Shown: positions 8,980-18,889 of the stretch, piece by piece
Position numbering within the stretch: the stretch's first letter is position 1
Layout: each line of letters starts with the position of its first letter
Source of the DNA: Cricetomys ansorgei
Lineage: Eukaryota > Chordata > Mammalia > Rodentia > Nesomyidae
Assembly: GCA_026225945.1 (NCBI GenBank)
Contig: JAMJFZ010001641.1
Span: 39,012-103,011, forward strand
Reading direction: 5' to 3'
DNA length: 64,000 nucleotides
Position numbers and translations under genes: made by a program
The notes under the pieces: model-generated
What the model saw: the letters and a program-made list of their open reading frames with translations, nothing else
Told to the model about the DNA's origin: nothing
The model's database searches: none

Positions 8980-9178
8980 AACTTTTTAAAGTTATTTTAT
9001 TTAGGTATCTTAGTGCTGTGTACAAGTATATGTATGTGCACTACATGCATGCCTGGTGCATGTGGAGTTCAGAATCTCCTGGAACTGGATTCACTTGGTT
9101 GTGAACCACCATGTGGAAGCTGGGAGCTTCTGCAAGAGCAGCCAGTGCTCTTAACCTCTGAGCCATCTCTCCAGCCCC
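8980..9178 (-). mobile_element. B2 SINE
   Basis: Reverse B2 ending in GAGCCATCTCTCCAGCCCC; body with GCATGCCTGGTGCATGTGG and GTTGTGAACCACCATGTGG. Confidence 0.9.
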
Positions 9179-9282
9179 ATTTTTGCTACTATGAATAATA
9201 ATACAAGTGAGGTCTATGTTTCATCTCTCTTGGATATATCCCTAGGAGAGCTGCTGCCTTATGATTCTTTCTCTCTCCCACC

Positions 9283-9485
9283 TTTTGTTTTTGAAACACA
9301 GAGTCTCACTCTGTAGCCCAGGCTGGCCTCAAACTTAGAGGTACCCCTGCCTCTGTCTCTCCAGTTCTGGGATTAGATTAAAGGTATGTACTACCTTACC
9401 ATGTATAAACCATGATGGCCTTGAACTCATGAGGCCATGAGCTCTTTCTGTTTCAGCTTCCCAATGCTGGGATCATAGGTATACC
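9283..9485 (-). mobile_element. B1 SINE plus B1 fragment
   Basis: Reverse B1 (GAGTCTCACTCTGTAGCCCAG) followed by a second diverged reverse fragment (CCAATGCTGGGATCATAGG). Confidence 0.75.
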
Positions 9486-9771
9486 TTTATGCCTGTGGAG
9501 TGTCTCTTTCGGCATTAGTGGTGTATGCTGCCATGCAGCTGTACAGTGTCTCTGTAGCCATCTGAGGATGTGCTGGACCATTTTCCCAAGCAGAAGCAAC
9601 AGTGTAGGAAGGCTCTGTTGCCCCTGCATTCTCTTACACCTATTTATTTTTTTATTGCAGCCAACCAGGGGCATGTGGAACAGTATCTCAGTGTGGCTTG
9701 GGTTAGCATCCTCCCTAAAGACAATGATGTTGGAGTGTGTGGCAGTATTAGCCATTTGTATATCTTCTCCA

Positions 9772-9916
9772 GGCTGGAGAGGCTGCCCAGCAGCTGAGAG
9801 CTCTTTTGCTCTTCCATAGGACCTGGGTTCTATTTCCAGCACCCACATTGGTAGCTCACAGCCACCTGTAAACCCAAGGGATCCCATAGACACCTCTAAT
9901 TAAAAATAAAGCTTAA
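9772..9916 (+). mobile_element. B2 SINE
   Basis: Forward B2: AGGCTGGAGAGGCTGCCCAG, ACCTGGGTTCTATTTCCAGC, ending in an A-rich tail. Confidence 0.85.
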
Positions 9917-10069
9917 ATATCTGTTCAGGTCCTTTACCTGATTTCTAATTGGATCATTTGTGTTTCTCTTATGAGTTGAAAAATTTATATGTTCAAAGTA
10001 TGGGTTTTAAATTATCTCCTATGCATTGACTTTTCACTTAAAAAGGTAAATCTAAAAGAAAATTATTTT

Positions 10070-10252
10070 TATGTGTGAGGTTGTTTTGCATGCATGTAGT
10101 CTGTGTACCGCTGAGTACTTGGTACCCAGAAGAAGCCAAAAGGTGTTGGATTTCCTGGAGCTAGTTACCACCTTGTGAGTGCTGGGACCTGAACCCAGAT
10201 CCTCAGCAGAGCAACCAGTACTCTTAACTGCTGAGTCATCTCTCCAGCCCCT
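10070..10252 (-). mobile_element. B2 SINE
   Basis: Reverse B2 ending in GAGTCATCTCTCCAGCCCC. Confidence 0.88.
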
Positions 10253-10274
10253 GTCTTCCCATATTTTCTTTTCC

Positions 10275-10495
10275 CAATTTTTTTGGAGACAAGTTTACTC
10301 TACAGGGTCCTGGCTGTCCTAGAACTCACTTACACAGACCAGGCTGGCCTTGAACCCATGGTACCACACCTGGCTGTCTTTTTAAAAGTTGTGTTTATAT
10401 AATTTTAGTGGCACACACCTTTAATCTGGCACTTGGTTGGTGTATCTCTGAGTGTGAGACTAGCCAGAGATATAATGAGACCCTGTTTCAAAAAT
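10275..10495. mobile_element. B1 SINE (minus, 10275-10378) and B1 fragment (plus, 10405-10495)
   Basis: The first reads GACCAGGCTGGCCTTGAACC in reverse sense; the second has TGGCACACACCTTTAATC in forward sense. Confidence 0.7.
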
Positions 10496-10496
10496 A

Positions 10497-10655
10497 CATT
10501 TATTGTGTGTGTGCATATGTGTGTGGGCATGAACATGCCCCAGTGCGTGTGGAGGTCAGAGGGTAACTTTCAGAAATTGATCCTTTCCTTCCACCCACGT
10601 GGGTCCCAAGGTTCAAACCAGAGGTTGTCAGATTTGATGACGATGTCTTTTCCCT
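10497..10655 (-). mobile_element. B3 SINE
   Basis: Reverse B3: GGAGGTCAGAGGGTAAC, CCTTCCACCCACGTGGG. Confidence 0.75.
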
Positions 10656-10662
10656 TCTAAGC

Positions 10663-10884
10663 TAGTGGTTCTCACCCCTCCTAATGCTGCGACCCTTTAA
10701 TACAGTTCTCACATTGTGGTGACCCCCAGCCATAAAATTATTTTTACTGCTACTTCATAACTGCAATCTTGCTACTGTTATGAATCGTAATGTAAACATC
10801 TGATATGAAGATGGTCTTAGGCGACCCCTGTGAAAGGGTCGTTCAGCCCCTGAAGGGGTCACGACCACAGGTTGAGAACCGCTG
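10663..10884 (+). mobile_element. URR1-type hAT transposon, copy 2
   Basis: Inverted termini TAGTGGTTCTCACC / GGTTGAGAACCGCTG; 8-bp target-site duplication TTCTAAGC (10655-10662) and TTCCAAGC (10885-10892), one mismatch. It lies between a B3 SINE and an L1M fragment. Confidence 0.9.
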
Positions 10885-10894
10885 TTCCAAGCCA

Positions 10895-11205
10895 CCTCAC
10901 CAACCCTCTTTTCACTTTGTGTGATGAAATATATAATGCATAACAATTTACCACACTGTCCATATTTAAGCGTATGGTCAGTGACATTAACTGGCATTCA
11001 CACCGACGCCCAGCCAGCACCACCACCATCAGCTCTCCTTCATCCCAAACAAACGTCACTCATGAAGTGCTAGCCTGCCCTGGTCAGCCCCACTCTGTGC
11101 TGCCTATGAATTAGCCTCTTCAGGGACCTCATTCAAGATTTGTTCTTCGGTGTCTGTCTTATTTTACTTAGTATAGTATTTTCAATGCATTATATATCAG
11201 CATTT
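10895..11205 (+). mobile_element. L1M fragment
   Basis: Matches the ancient L1M 3' region by eye: AATTTACCACACTGTCCAT, CCAGCACCACCACCATCAG, CTCTTCAGGGACCTCATTC and TTACTTAGTATAGTATTTTC in the expected order. Confidence 0.75.
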
Positions 11206-11209
11206 GGGG

Positions 11210-11325
11210 GTGGTGTTGAGACAGGAGATAGGATCTCATGTAGCCTAGTTCAAAGTTATCCCAGGCTACATAATCAGTTTGAGGACAACATGGACTACCA
11301 TGAGACTCTATCTCAAAACAACAAA
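11210..11325 (+). mobile_element. Diverged B1-like fragment
   Basis: Forward words CCTAGTTCAAAGTTATCCC and GACTCTATCTCAAAACAAC of a decayed B1/B4 right end. Confidence 0.5.
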
Positions 11326-11329
11326 ATTA

Positions 11330-11925
11330 GAATTCATTTGTAAATGTAGTTTTGCTCATATCATAGGGCAGAATGACTCTCTGGGGCTGTTACAGCTCCT
11401 AACTTTGAACTGATGGAAGGCACACTTGCCTCCCACCTCCCTCCTCTGTGCTAAGCCTTCTTCAATTACTCTTCTAAAAGCCACAACTTTAGAAAACATG
11501 AGAACGGACAGTGGAGATTTAAATCTGAAATTCAAGGAGGAAGCTTCGACTGCCTTAAATAGATGCCTTGAGCTTTGGTATTTAGTCCAGATGAGATAGG
11601 CAGCCACCTCACCGCGCCGAGGGCCTTGGAAGGCAGAGGAACAATGCGGCGGGGATGGAGCTGCTGTTACCTGCGGTTTCCTGCTCTTTATCTGTGAGTG
11701 AATGCTTTGTGTCTTGCTAATCAGCTGGAAGGGCAGCGGACACTCTAGGGCTCAGTGCAGACAGCCTGTGGGGAAAAGGAGAAAAGTGCTCAGTTACACA
11801 AACAGAAAAGGGAACCGGCTTGGGAAAGGGACTCAGCTGCTGTGAACATTTCAATAATCAACTTTCATTTTAACTTTGTAGGCAGCTGTATATACAATGA
11901 TGAAATAAAGTATTTTTATTCATTT
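11330..11925. other. Repeat-free intergenic block
   Basis: About 600 bp without SINEs. It contains a small CpG cluster near 11610-11660 (CCGCGCCGAGGG, GCGGCGGGG). No gene model can be supported. Confidence 0.45.
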
Positions 11926-11927
11926 AT

Positions 11928-12060
11928 TTTTTTGAGACAGGGATTCATGTAGCCCAGACTGGCCTGGAAGTCACATGGTAGCCAAAGATGGCCTTTCACT
12001 CTAATCCTCCTGCCTCCACCTCCCAAGTGCTAGGATTACAGATATGTAATCCCCACACCA
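11928..12060 (-). mobile_element. B1 SINE
   Basis: Reverse B1: TTTTTTTGAGACAGGGATTC, CAAGTGCTAGGATTACAG. Confidence 0.8.
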
Positions 12061-12400
12061 GACACGATATTAAACGGTCCTTTAGAAGATGTCAGTCCCC
12101 CAAGTATTTCTTAGGTATATAAACTGGCTGGCTGGAGACAATAGCAAGATAGTCTGCTTTACCCATTAACTGTTCTTTCACTAAAGAAAAGAAAAAAAAA
12201 ATCAAGGACTACAGATGTCTCATCCTTCACCAGAGAGGAGTCAAACAGGGTCTCCTCCGCTGCAGGTTACATCCTGCCCCTAAGCCCTGGGAGGTGTGTC
12301 CGAGCCCCACAGTGGAGGCCTAAGACCTCACGTAGCACTGAACCCTGGGTGCACTGTGGTTCCCATGTCCACGGTGATTCGGAGGTTTGTTTGTTTTTTA
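12061..12400. other. Intergenic, no gene seen
   Basis: No coding signal or clear repeat between the flanking SINEs. Confidence 0.4.
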
Positions 12401-12407
12401 CATTTTT

Positions 12408-12712
12408 TTGTGGGGGAGGGCATGCCATTGTGCACATGTAGAGCTCAGAGGACGCTTGCTGGAGTCTGGGCTCTTCCTCTACCATGAGGGCTCTGGGGAC
12501 CGAGCTCAGGCCATCAGGTATGGTGACGAGCACCTTTACCTCCTAAGCCTTCTCACTGGTTCAGGAATGATAATTTTAAAATCTATTTTGTTTTTAAGTA
12601 TGTGTCTGTTTATGTGTGGGTATGTACTCGTGCGTACAGTTGCCTGGAGAGGCCAGGAGAGGTTTTGGAGTAATGTGTACTCTTAACTGCTGAGCCGTCT
12701 CTTCCAGACAGG
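12408..12712 (-). mobile_element. B3 SINE (12408-12562) and B2-type SINE (12575-12712)
   Basis: Two reverse SINEs in line: AGAGCTCAGAGGACGCTTG with GACCGAGCTCAGGCCATC, then TTAACTGCTGAGCCGTCTC. Confidence 0.75.
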
Positions 12713-12802
12713 TAACTGTTGAATTTAATGTTCATTTCAAACGAGGTACAGTGGCATAGAAAGAGATGAACAATAATTTATACTAAAATAGAATTATTCC
12801 TG

Positions 12803-13008
12803 GGCTGGAGAGATGGCTCAGCATATAAAAGCACTGACTGCTCTCCAGGGAACCCAGGTTCTATTCGCAGCACCCACATAGCATCTCAAACCATCTGTAA
12901 CATCAGTTCCAGGGGAGCCTGTGCCCTCTTCTGGGCATGTGGTGCATGGATATACATGCAGCAAAACCCCATATGCATAGAATATAAATAAATCTCAAAA
13001 GAATTTTT
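12803..13008 (+). mobile_element. B2 SINE
   Basis: Forward B2: GGGCTGGAGAGATGGCTCAG, CAGCACCCACATAGCATC, A/T-rich tail. Confidence 0.92.
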
Positions 13009-13345
13009 TAAATGGAACTATAACTATATTCTGCAGTAGTTATGTGACTCCATCTGTCTGTCTGTGTCTGTCTGTCTTCCTCCCTCCCTCAGGTGGCAGC
13101 TCAGTTAATTGTTGCTGTCTCACTGTGCTTGTACTTAGTCACAGCTCCAAAGGGCAGGAGAGGCTGGTGATGCAGTCAGGTCTAAGAGGAGCTGCTGAGT
13201 GTCTCCCTTAAGTGAAAAGAGGAATGCTCTTGACTTAAGGAAAGAAAAGAAAAGAAAAGAAAAGAGAAAAAAGAAAAACATGCTAAGGTTGCCATGGTAA
13301 AAACAATTCTATGAAATTGTGAAGAAAGAAAAACTCACCCTAATT
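13009..13345. other. Intergenic with simple repeats
   Basis: Contains a (CTGT)n/(CCCT) stretch near 13048-13092 and an AAAAG-rich stretch at 13240-13275. An X-box-like word GTTGCCATGGTAAA sits at 13288-13301. No gene. Confidence 0.5.
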
Positions 13346-13349
13346 TTCT

Positions 13350-13630
13350 GTTTGGAGTTTTGTGTGTGCGGGTGTGGAGGCCAGAGGGCGATGCTGGGTG
13401 CCTTAAGTCGTTCTCTGTCTTTGGAGAAAAGGTCTCTTACTGAACCTGGAGCTTCTGACCAGCTGGACTTGGGGTACAGGAGCTCCAGGATCCCCCTGTT
13501 TCTGCTCTTGCTAGAGCTTTGGGATCCCAAGTGTGCACCACCATTCCTGGCTCTTTACACAGATGCAGGGGTAGAATTCAAGTCCTCAGCCTTACACAGC
13601 AAGTACTTTACTGGCTGAGCGATCTTGCCT
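13350..13630 (-). mobile_element. B4-type composite SINE
   Basis: Reverse of the tRNA/B1 chimera: starts GGAGGCCAGAGGGCGATGC and ends ACTGGCTGAGCGATCTTGCC. Confidence 0.65.
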
Positions 13631-13639
13631 ACTCCTGTT

Positions 13640-13765
13640 TATTTTGTTTTGTTTGAGATCAGTTTTGCTTTAAAGTTCAGGTTGTCCTGGAACTCACCAT
13701 GTAGCTCAGGCTGGCCTCTTAATTTATGGGAGTCCTCTTGCCTCTGCCTCCACAGTGTGGGGGGA
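13640..13765 (-). mobile_element. B1 SINE
   Basis: Reverse B1: CCTGGAACTCACCATGTAGC, CAGGCTGGCCTC. Confidence 0.75.
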
Positions 13766-13924
13766 GGGGTTGTTACAGTCCTGCCCCACCCCCACCCCCT
13801 TAATTGATGTCAACTTTTGCCACCTCATTGACTAAAGGTCACTGAAACTGAAGAAAGTCAAACTGTGGATTAAGAGGAGACAGAGTTCTTACCCAGGATG
13901 CAAAAGGTCTTGCGGCCCATTCTC

Positions 13925-14080
13925 TGCACCACATAAATTAGTGGTGGCACACACCTGTAACTCCAGCATTTGGGAAGCAGATGCAAGGCAGATCAGAAGT
14001 TCAGGGTCATCCTTGGCTGCATAGTGCTTTCAAGGCCAGTCTGGGAATACAGGAGGTTCTATATTTAAAAAGGGGATTGG
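13925..14080 (+). mobile_element. B1 SINE
   Basis: Forward B1: GTGGTGGCACACACCTGTAAC, CTGCATAGTGCTTTCAAGG; diverged. Confidence 0.75.
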
Positions 14081-14081
14081 G

Positions 14082-14265
14082 ACTGGGAAGATGGTCAGCA
14101 GTTAGGAGCATTTGCTGCTTTTTCAGAGGACATGCGTTTGGTGCACAGCACCCACAATCAGGTGGCAACCACATGTAACTCCAGCTCTAGGGGATCCAAT
14201 GCCACCTTCTGACCTCTGAGGATACCCGCAGACACATGGCACCCACACAGAGGCACACATATGCA

Positions 14266-14266
<1 letters not shown>
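14082..14266 (+). mobile_element. B2 SINE
   Basis: Forward B2 head GACTGGGAAGATGGTCAGCAG, body CAGCTCTAGGGGATCC, running into the CA repeat. Confidence 0.82.

Positions 14267-14267
<1 letters not shown>

Positions 14268-14306
<39 letters not shown>
14268..14306 (+). repeat. (CA)n microsatellite
   Basis: About 19 CA units at the tail of a B2, followed by a short TG tract. Confidence 0.97.
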
Positions 14307-14309
<3 letters not shown>

Positions 14310-14321
14310 GCATGTGTGTGT

Positions 14322-14468
14322 GTTTGTGTTTGTTTTGAGACAGGGTTTGTATAGCCCTGGCTGTACCAGAACTCTCTTTAGGTCAGGCTGGCTTCAAACT
14401 TGGAGATCTGCCTGCCTCTGCCTCCCGAGTACTGGGATTAAAGGCATGTACCACCACCAATCAGCTTA
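14322..14468 (-). mobile_element. B1 SINE
   Basis: Reverse B1: TTTGAGACAGGGTTTGTATAG, CCGAGTACTGGGATTAAAGG. Confidence 0.92.
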
Positions 14469-14595
14469 AAATAAATATTTTTTAAAGAAAGGGGGAATTA
14501 CTGTATTAGTAAATTTTTGACAAGAACCTTGGCTTGTAAATAAGACCAGAGCTATTTCACTGTCTATTAGAAGAACAAAATTTAAAATCCTAAGT

Positions 14596-14797
14596 GGTAC
14601 AGAGTTTGACTTGCATGTATCTCTGTGGACCATGTGAATACAGAGCCCATGGAGGCCAGAAGAAGGTGTCAGATCCCCTGGAGTTGGAGTTACATACAGC
14701 CGATTGGGAGCCACCATGTGGGTGCTGGGATCTGAACCGAGGTTCTCTGAAAAAGCAGCAAATGCTCTTAACCACCAAGCCATCTCTCCAGACACCT
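14596..14797 (-). mobile_element. B2 SINE
   Basis: Reverse B2: GGAGGCCAGAAGAAGGTGTC, AAGCCATCTCTCCAGAC. Confidence 0.9.
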
Positions 14798-14799
14798 AA

Positions 14800-15070
14800 A
14801 AGAGTAAGATTTTTATGAATGGCCTGACATAGTATTTCTTTGTCCTACTTAGTACATAATGAAATTTTTGTCAAAGAATAGATTAGACATGAGGGCAAAG
14901 GTCAGTTGTGTGATTTAGGCATCATTGCTTTAAGAATAAGAACTTCATGAGTGGCTTAGTTGTCTATAAACCCCTTCAGTGCTGGTGTCTCTCCATGTCC
15001 AAATGCTTTGACAGGAAGTGTTACAAGTCCTTTACAGCCTGTGCCTGGATGGCATCTTGGCTCTGTCAGA
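14800..15070. other. Intergenic, no gene seen
   Basis: Single-copy-looking stretch with no features recognised. Confidence 0.4.
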
Positions 15071-15074
15071 AACA

Positions 15075-15165
15075 CTGTGCTCACTGAATAAATATTTATT
15101 GAACTCTGACTACAGGCCAGGCGCCGTGCACGGGGAGGAACAGAGTCCGATGACCTTCCTCTGTC
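15075..15165 (+). mobile_element. L2 LINE 3'-end fragment
   Basis: Signature TGAATAAATATTTATTGAAC then CTACAGGCCAGGCGCCGTGC, close to the L2 consensus tail. Confidence 0.75.
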
Positions 15166-15314
15166 ACCCCAAGTCCCTTCAGCAGAGGAATGCACTCTGG
15201 GCTGACCTTTCACGAGCAGGCTGAAGGAAGACTAAAGTATCCTACTTTGGATTTGATTTCCTGAAAAGGAAACTCTGAGATGGTGTAGGTTTATAGGTAA
15301 CTGTGAGAAACAAT

Positions 15315-15730
15315 GCAAAGCTGAGCACGGTAGTGCACAGCGTGGATCCCAGCACTAAGGAGGCAGAGAGAGAAAGATCTCTCAAAGATAAATAATGCAG
15401 AGCCGTCCCATGAATTCTCTGTTCAGTTCTTTTGATAACACCCTGCACGGAAAGCTGTAGCAGAAGACCAGGGGAGTGCTCAACTAGTAAAGCACTTGTC
15501 TGGAAATCATGAGGACCTGAGTCCAAAAAAAAAGTCAGATATAGTGACACCGGAACCCCAGCTCTGAGGAGGAGACAGGTGGACTCCGGCAGCTTAGCCT
15601 CCTTGGTGAGTTCCTGACCAGTGAGAGGCCCTGCCTCAGGAAGATGGGGCGCCTGAGAAATGACTGCCAAAGTTGTTTCCTGCACCCGACACATGCACAC
15701 ATCTGTGCACATACACAGCTGTAACATCGT
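15315..15730 (+). mobile_element. B1 fragment (15315-15405) and B4-type composite SINE (15465-15730)
   Basis: Forward B1 words GATCCCAGCACTAAGGAGGC, then B4 order: AAAGCACTTGTCTGGAAATC, AGAGGCCCTGCCTCAGG and a CA-rich end. Confidence 0.6.
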
Positions 15731-16384
15731 AGGACAACCGGAAGACTGACATTTCTGGAATGAACTTTTCCAGTCTGAGAGCTACTTGGAGGCTGGGGTG
15801 CAGGTAGAACCTACATAAGATCCAGAGCGAGCAGTAGTTCAGCTGTAACTCCAGCCTTAGAAGGCAGAAACAAGAGACCCCAAGCCGGCTAGTAGGACTA
15901 GCCATAGTCCTCCAGCTCTGGTTTTGATTGAGAGACCTTGTCTTGATGAATAAGGTGAAAGACAGGCACATGAATGAAAAGTGGAAAAGAGAGAGAAACA
16001 AAAAGTGGAAGCAGCTTTAACAGTCTGTCTGTTGGTCCGAGGGGAGGCTGCTGCTGAGCTCCCTCATCACTCTCCAGGGAAATCTGTGCCTCGACTTTGC
16101 AGATCAGTGCAGAGTTGCACAAACCAAAAGTTTGTGTCATGCCCTGCCTTGACAGTGCCTGAGAAACATGTGTAAAGGGATGCAGGAAGCGAAGGTGAGG
16201 CCGGGGGATTGACTGAGTGCATGTTGAGCACTTCCTGAGCCTGAGGGCCCATGACTCTACTTTATCAGCAAAAATGATTTCCAGAAGAGCAAAGCTCGCT
16301 CTCTTTCCACACAGTGCAGTCCTATGATGAGCTCAGCAGTAGGACAGGTCCTAGGGAGGAGGCAAGCTGAACACCCCAGCTTTG
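15731..16384. other. Intergenic, no gene seen
   Basis: Mostly single-copy DNA. Short open frames occur on both strands but overlap each other and show no protein-family features. Confidence 0.45.
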
Positions 16385-16530
16385 GGGATCCTGGCTGTGA
16401 CTAGGGTCAAATGAATTAGCCTCCCTGGAACTCTTCCACTTAGCATAAGTTGGGGTGATGTTAATATCTGTTTCATGGAGTCGTGTGAGGACTAAATGAA
16501 TCTTTGCATGTAAAGTGCTCAGAACAGTCA
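16385..16530 (+). mobile_element. MIR SINE (3' half)
   Basis: Order typical of MIR: GTCAAATGAATTAGCCTCCC, then ATCTGTTTCATGGAGTCGTG, then TGTAAAGTGCTCAGAACAG. Confidence 0.7.
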
Positions 16531-16620
16531 GGCCTGTAAATCCCAGCTACTGAGGCAAGAGGCTGGCAAGTTCATGGCCTGCCTGGCCAACTTACCAAGA
16601 CCTTGTCTGAGAGAGTTTTT
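16531..16620 (+). mobile_element. Proto-B1-like fragment
   Basis: TAAATCCCAGCTACTGAGGC and CTTGTCTGAGAG, followed by a T run. Confidence 0.55.
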
Positions 16621-16667
16621 TTTTTTTTTTCCTTTTCCCTTCTTATCTCTTTGACCCCCTCCATTAA

Positions 16668-17022
16668 AAAAAATATTTTTATTTACGTGTATGTGTGCGT
16701 GAAACACTTGTCTGTATGTGTACTGCGTGCATGCCGGATTCAGTCTCACTTCAGCCCGTTATAAATATTTCGCAGGCACCGGGTCAAGAGGGCACGAACA
16801 CAGGGCAAACTTAGCGCGTGGCAGTGCTAACAGTGTGTGCAATCATGTCCCAGTTTGCACAGCACAGACTTTCCCGGACAGAAGCAAGAAGACAGAGCTG
16901 GAACTGAAGTACCCGGAGTTACAGGTAGTGAGTGAGCTGTCTGGTATGGTTGCTAGGAAGTGAAGCTGGGCCTCTGTAAGAGTAGGCAGCGTTGGTAACT
17001 GCTGAGCCATCTCTCCAGCCCT
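16668..17022 (-). mobile_element. B2 SINE with internal insertion or heavy divergence
   Basis: Reverse B2 tail and head (TATTTTTATTTACGTGTATG ... TGAGCCATCTCTCCAGCCC) are about 350 bp apart, longer than a normal B2. The extra 150 bp or so is unidentified. Confidence 0.6.
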
Positions 17023-17059
17023 GTCGTGTATTTTCTCACAACAATGAGAGTGTGCTAAC

Positions 17060-17260
17060 ATGATGTCGGTAGGTTTTATATAGGGCCTCAAACTCTCCAT
17101 GCAGCTGAGGATGACCTTGAACTTCAGATCCTCCTGCCTCCATCTCTTAAGTGCTGGGTTATCAACATGCATGATTGTGTCCAGTTTTACATGATGCTGG
17201 GGATTGAACCCGAGATCTTGTATTTGCTAAACAGTCACTCTACCAATTGAGCTCGTGATA
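17060..17260 (-). mobile_element. B1/ID composite SINE (B4/RSINE1 type)
   Basis: Reverse B1-like part (GATCCTCCTGCCTCCATCTC) followed by reverse ID head (GGGGATTGAACCCGAGATC). Confidence 0.65.
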
Positions 17261-17281
17261 TATTAAAATTAATTTTACTTG

Positions 17282-17284
<3 letters not shown>

Positions 17285-17313
<29 letters not shown>
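17285..17313 (+). repeat. (TG)n microsatellite
   Basis: About 14 TG units, followed by a reverse ID fragment (17314-17380, ending TACATCCCCAGCCC). Confidence 0.95.
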
Positions 17314-17314
<1 letters not shown>

Positions 17315-17682
17315 GGTAATGACTAAACCCAGGGCCTTACATACACTAGGCAAACATTGAGCTACATCCCCAGCCCTTTACTTTCTCAAATGTGCCTATT
17401 AGTTAATTTAAATATACATACATAGTCCTGTTATATTTTACTAGACTATACAGTATCCCTTCTTCATATAATTTCACTCTAAACTCCACCCTGCTGGCCC
17501 CACGGTGGAGCTGACAGCACCTTCTAAAGTGTACACATTCTGCATTTATTGATTCTCCCAGTACATTCCCTGTCTCTTGAGTAGTAGCTTTTTTTTTTTT
17601 AATTGAACAAAAATACTCAAATGTGGAACCAGGCAGATCTCTGTGAGCTCCAAGCAGCCAGTCTCAAAAACAGCTAGCAGTG

Positions 17683-18062
17683 GGCTGGGGGATGGCTGTC
17701 AGGAGAGTGACCGGAGCTGGGATTCCCAGCACTCAATGAGTGTTTATAATCCTAGCACTGGAGAGATGGAGTCAGGAGGATCACTCTGACTTGCCAGCCA
17801 GTGCAGCCAGTTGAATCAGTGAGCTCCAGGTTCATTCTGTTTCAAACAGTAAGGCTGGGGGTGGGGGATGCTCAGTGCTTCCGAGAACATGCTGCTCTTC
17901 CAGAGGTCTCGGGCTTGGATCCCAGCACCAGCAGTCTGGAACTCCTGTTCCAGGGAGTCCAACTCTCTCTTCTGACTTCTGTAGGCACCAACCATGCATG
18001 TAGTGCAATTCCTTCATGTAGGCAAAACACTCGTACACATATGATAAAATGAATACATCTAA
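17683..18062 (+). mobile_element. Composite SINE (17683-17850) and B2 SINE (17850-18062)
   Basis: Forward ID/B1-type words, then B2 order GGCTGGGGGTGGGGGATGC, GGATCCCAGCACCAGCAG, ending in an A-rich tail. Confidence 0.6.
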
Positions 18063-18257
18063 AAAAATAAGGTTGAGAATGCTTGAGGAAGTCAACTGGA
18101 TTTTGACCTCTGGCCTCTACACACGCACACACACACACATACACACACCGTATCCACATGCACCAAGAAAACAAAATACTCCAAGTGAAAGAGGAATTGT
18201 GGAAACCTGAAGCAAATAGCCAACCCATGACCAAATGTTGTGTTAAACATTTGTCTC

Positions 18258-18482
18258 AGGGGCTGGAGAGATGGCTCAACAATTAAGAGCACTGGCTGCT
18301 TTTCCAGAGGACCTGGATTTGATCCCAAGCACCTACATGGTAACTCACAAACTGTCTGTAACCTCAGTTCTAGGGGCGGCTGGTGCCCTTTTCCGACTTC
18401 CATGGGCACCAGGCACATACGTGTTTAGACATACATGCAGGCAAAGTACCTATACACATAAAATAAAATAAAAATTTTAAAA
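18258..18482 (+). mobile_element. B2 SINE
   Basis: Forward B2: GGGGCTGGAGAGATGGCTC, TTTTCCAGAGGACCTGG, ending AAAATAAAATAAAAATTTTA. Confidence 0.93.
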
Positions 18483-18493
18483 TGTGGTTCCAG

Positions 18494-18634
18494 CCGAGCA
18501 TACTGACACACGCCTTTAATCCCAGCACTTGGGAGGCAGAGGCAGAGGCAGGCAAATCTCTGTGAGTTTGAGGCCAGCCTGGTCTACATAGCGAGTTCCA
18601 GGACAGTCAGACCTCTATAGTGAGACCCTGTCTC
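18494..18634 (+). mobile_element. B1 SINE
   Basis: Forward B1, well preserved: CGCCTTTAATCCCAGCACTTG, GAGACCCTGTCTC. Confidence 0.94.

Positions 18635-18690
<56 letters not shown>
18635..18690 (+). repeat. (TAA)n microsatellite
   Basis: About 17 AAT units grown from the B1 A-tail. Confidence 0.97.
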
Positions 18691-18691
<1 letters not shown>

Positions 18692-18697
18692 TGTGGT

Positions 18698-18836
18698 CCC
18701 AGTTAGGCATGGTGGTGAACACCTTTAATCTCAGCACTTGAAAGGTAGAAGCAAGTGGATCTCTGTGACTTCACAGCTAGTCTGGTCTCCATGTTAAGTT
18801 CCAGGCCAGCCAGGGTACATAGTGAGATCTTGTCTC
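18698..18836 (+). mobile_element. B1 SINE
   Basis: Forward B1 (TTAGGCATGGTGGTGAACACC) that also ends in an AAT tract. Confidence 0.9.
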
Positions 18837-18882
18837 AATAATAATAATAATAATAATAATAAATAATAATAATAATAATAAC
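18837..18882 (+). repeat. (TAA)n microsatellite
   Basis: About 15 AAT units with one interruption, at the tail of the second B1. Confidence 0.95.
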
Positions 18883-18889
18883 ACAAAGT

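Larger units (their letters stand above)
9180..10068 (+). mobile_element. Old mammalian L1 (L1M) 3'-region fragments split by SINEs
   Basis: Pieces at about 9180-9268 (TCTCTTGGATATATCCCTAGG), 9545-9765 (GGACCATTTTCCCAAGCAG) and 9925-10068 (ATTTCTAATTGGATCATTTG) follow the order of the ancient L1M 3' end and are separated by younger SINEs. Family assignment is by eye. Confidence 0.65.
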
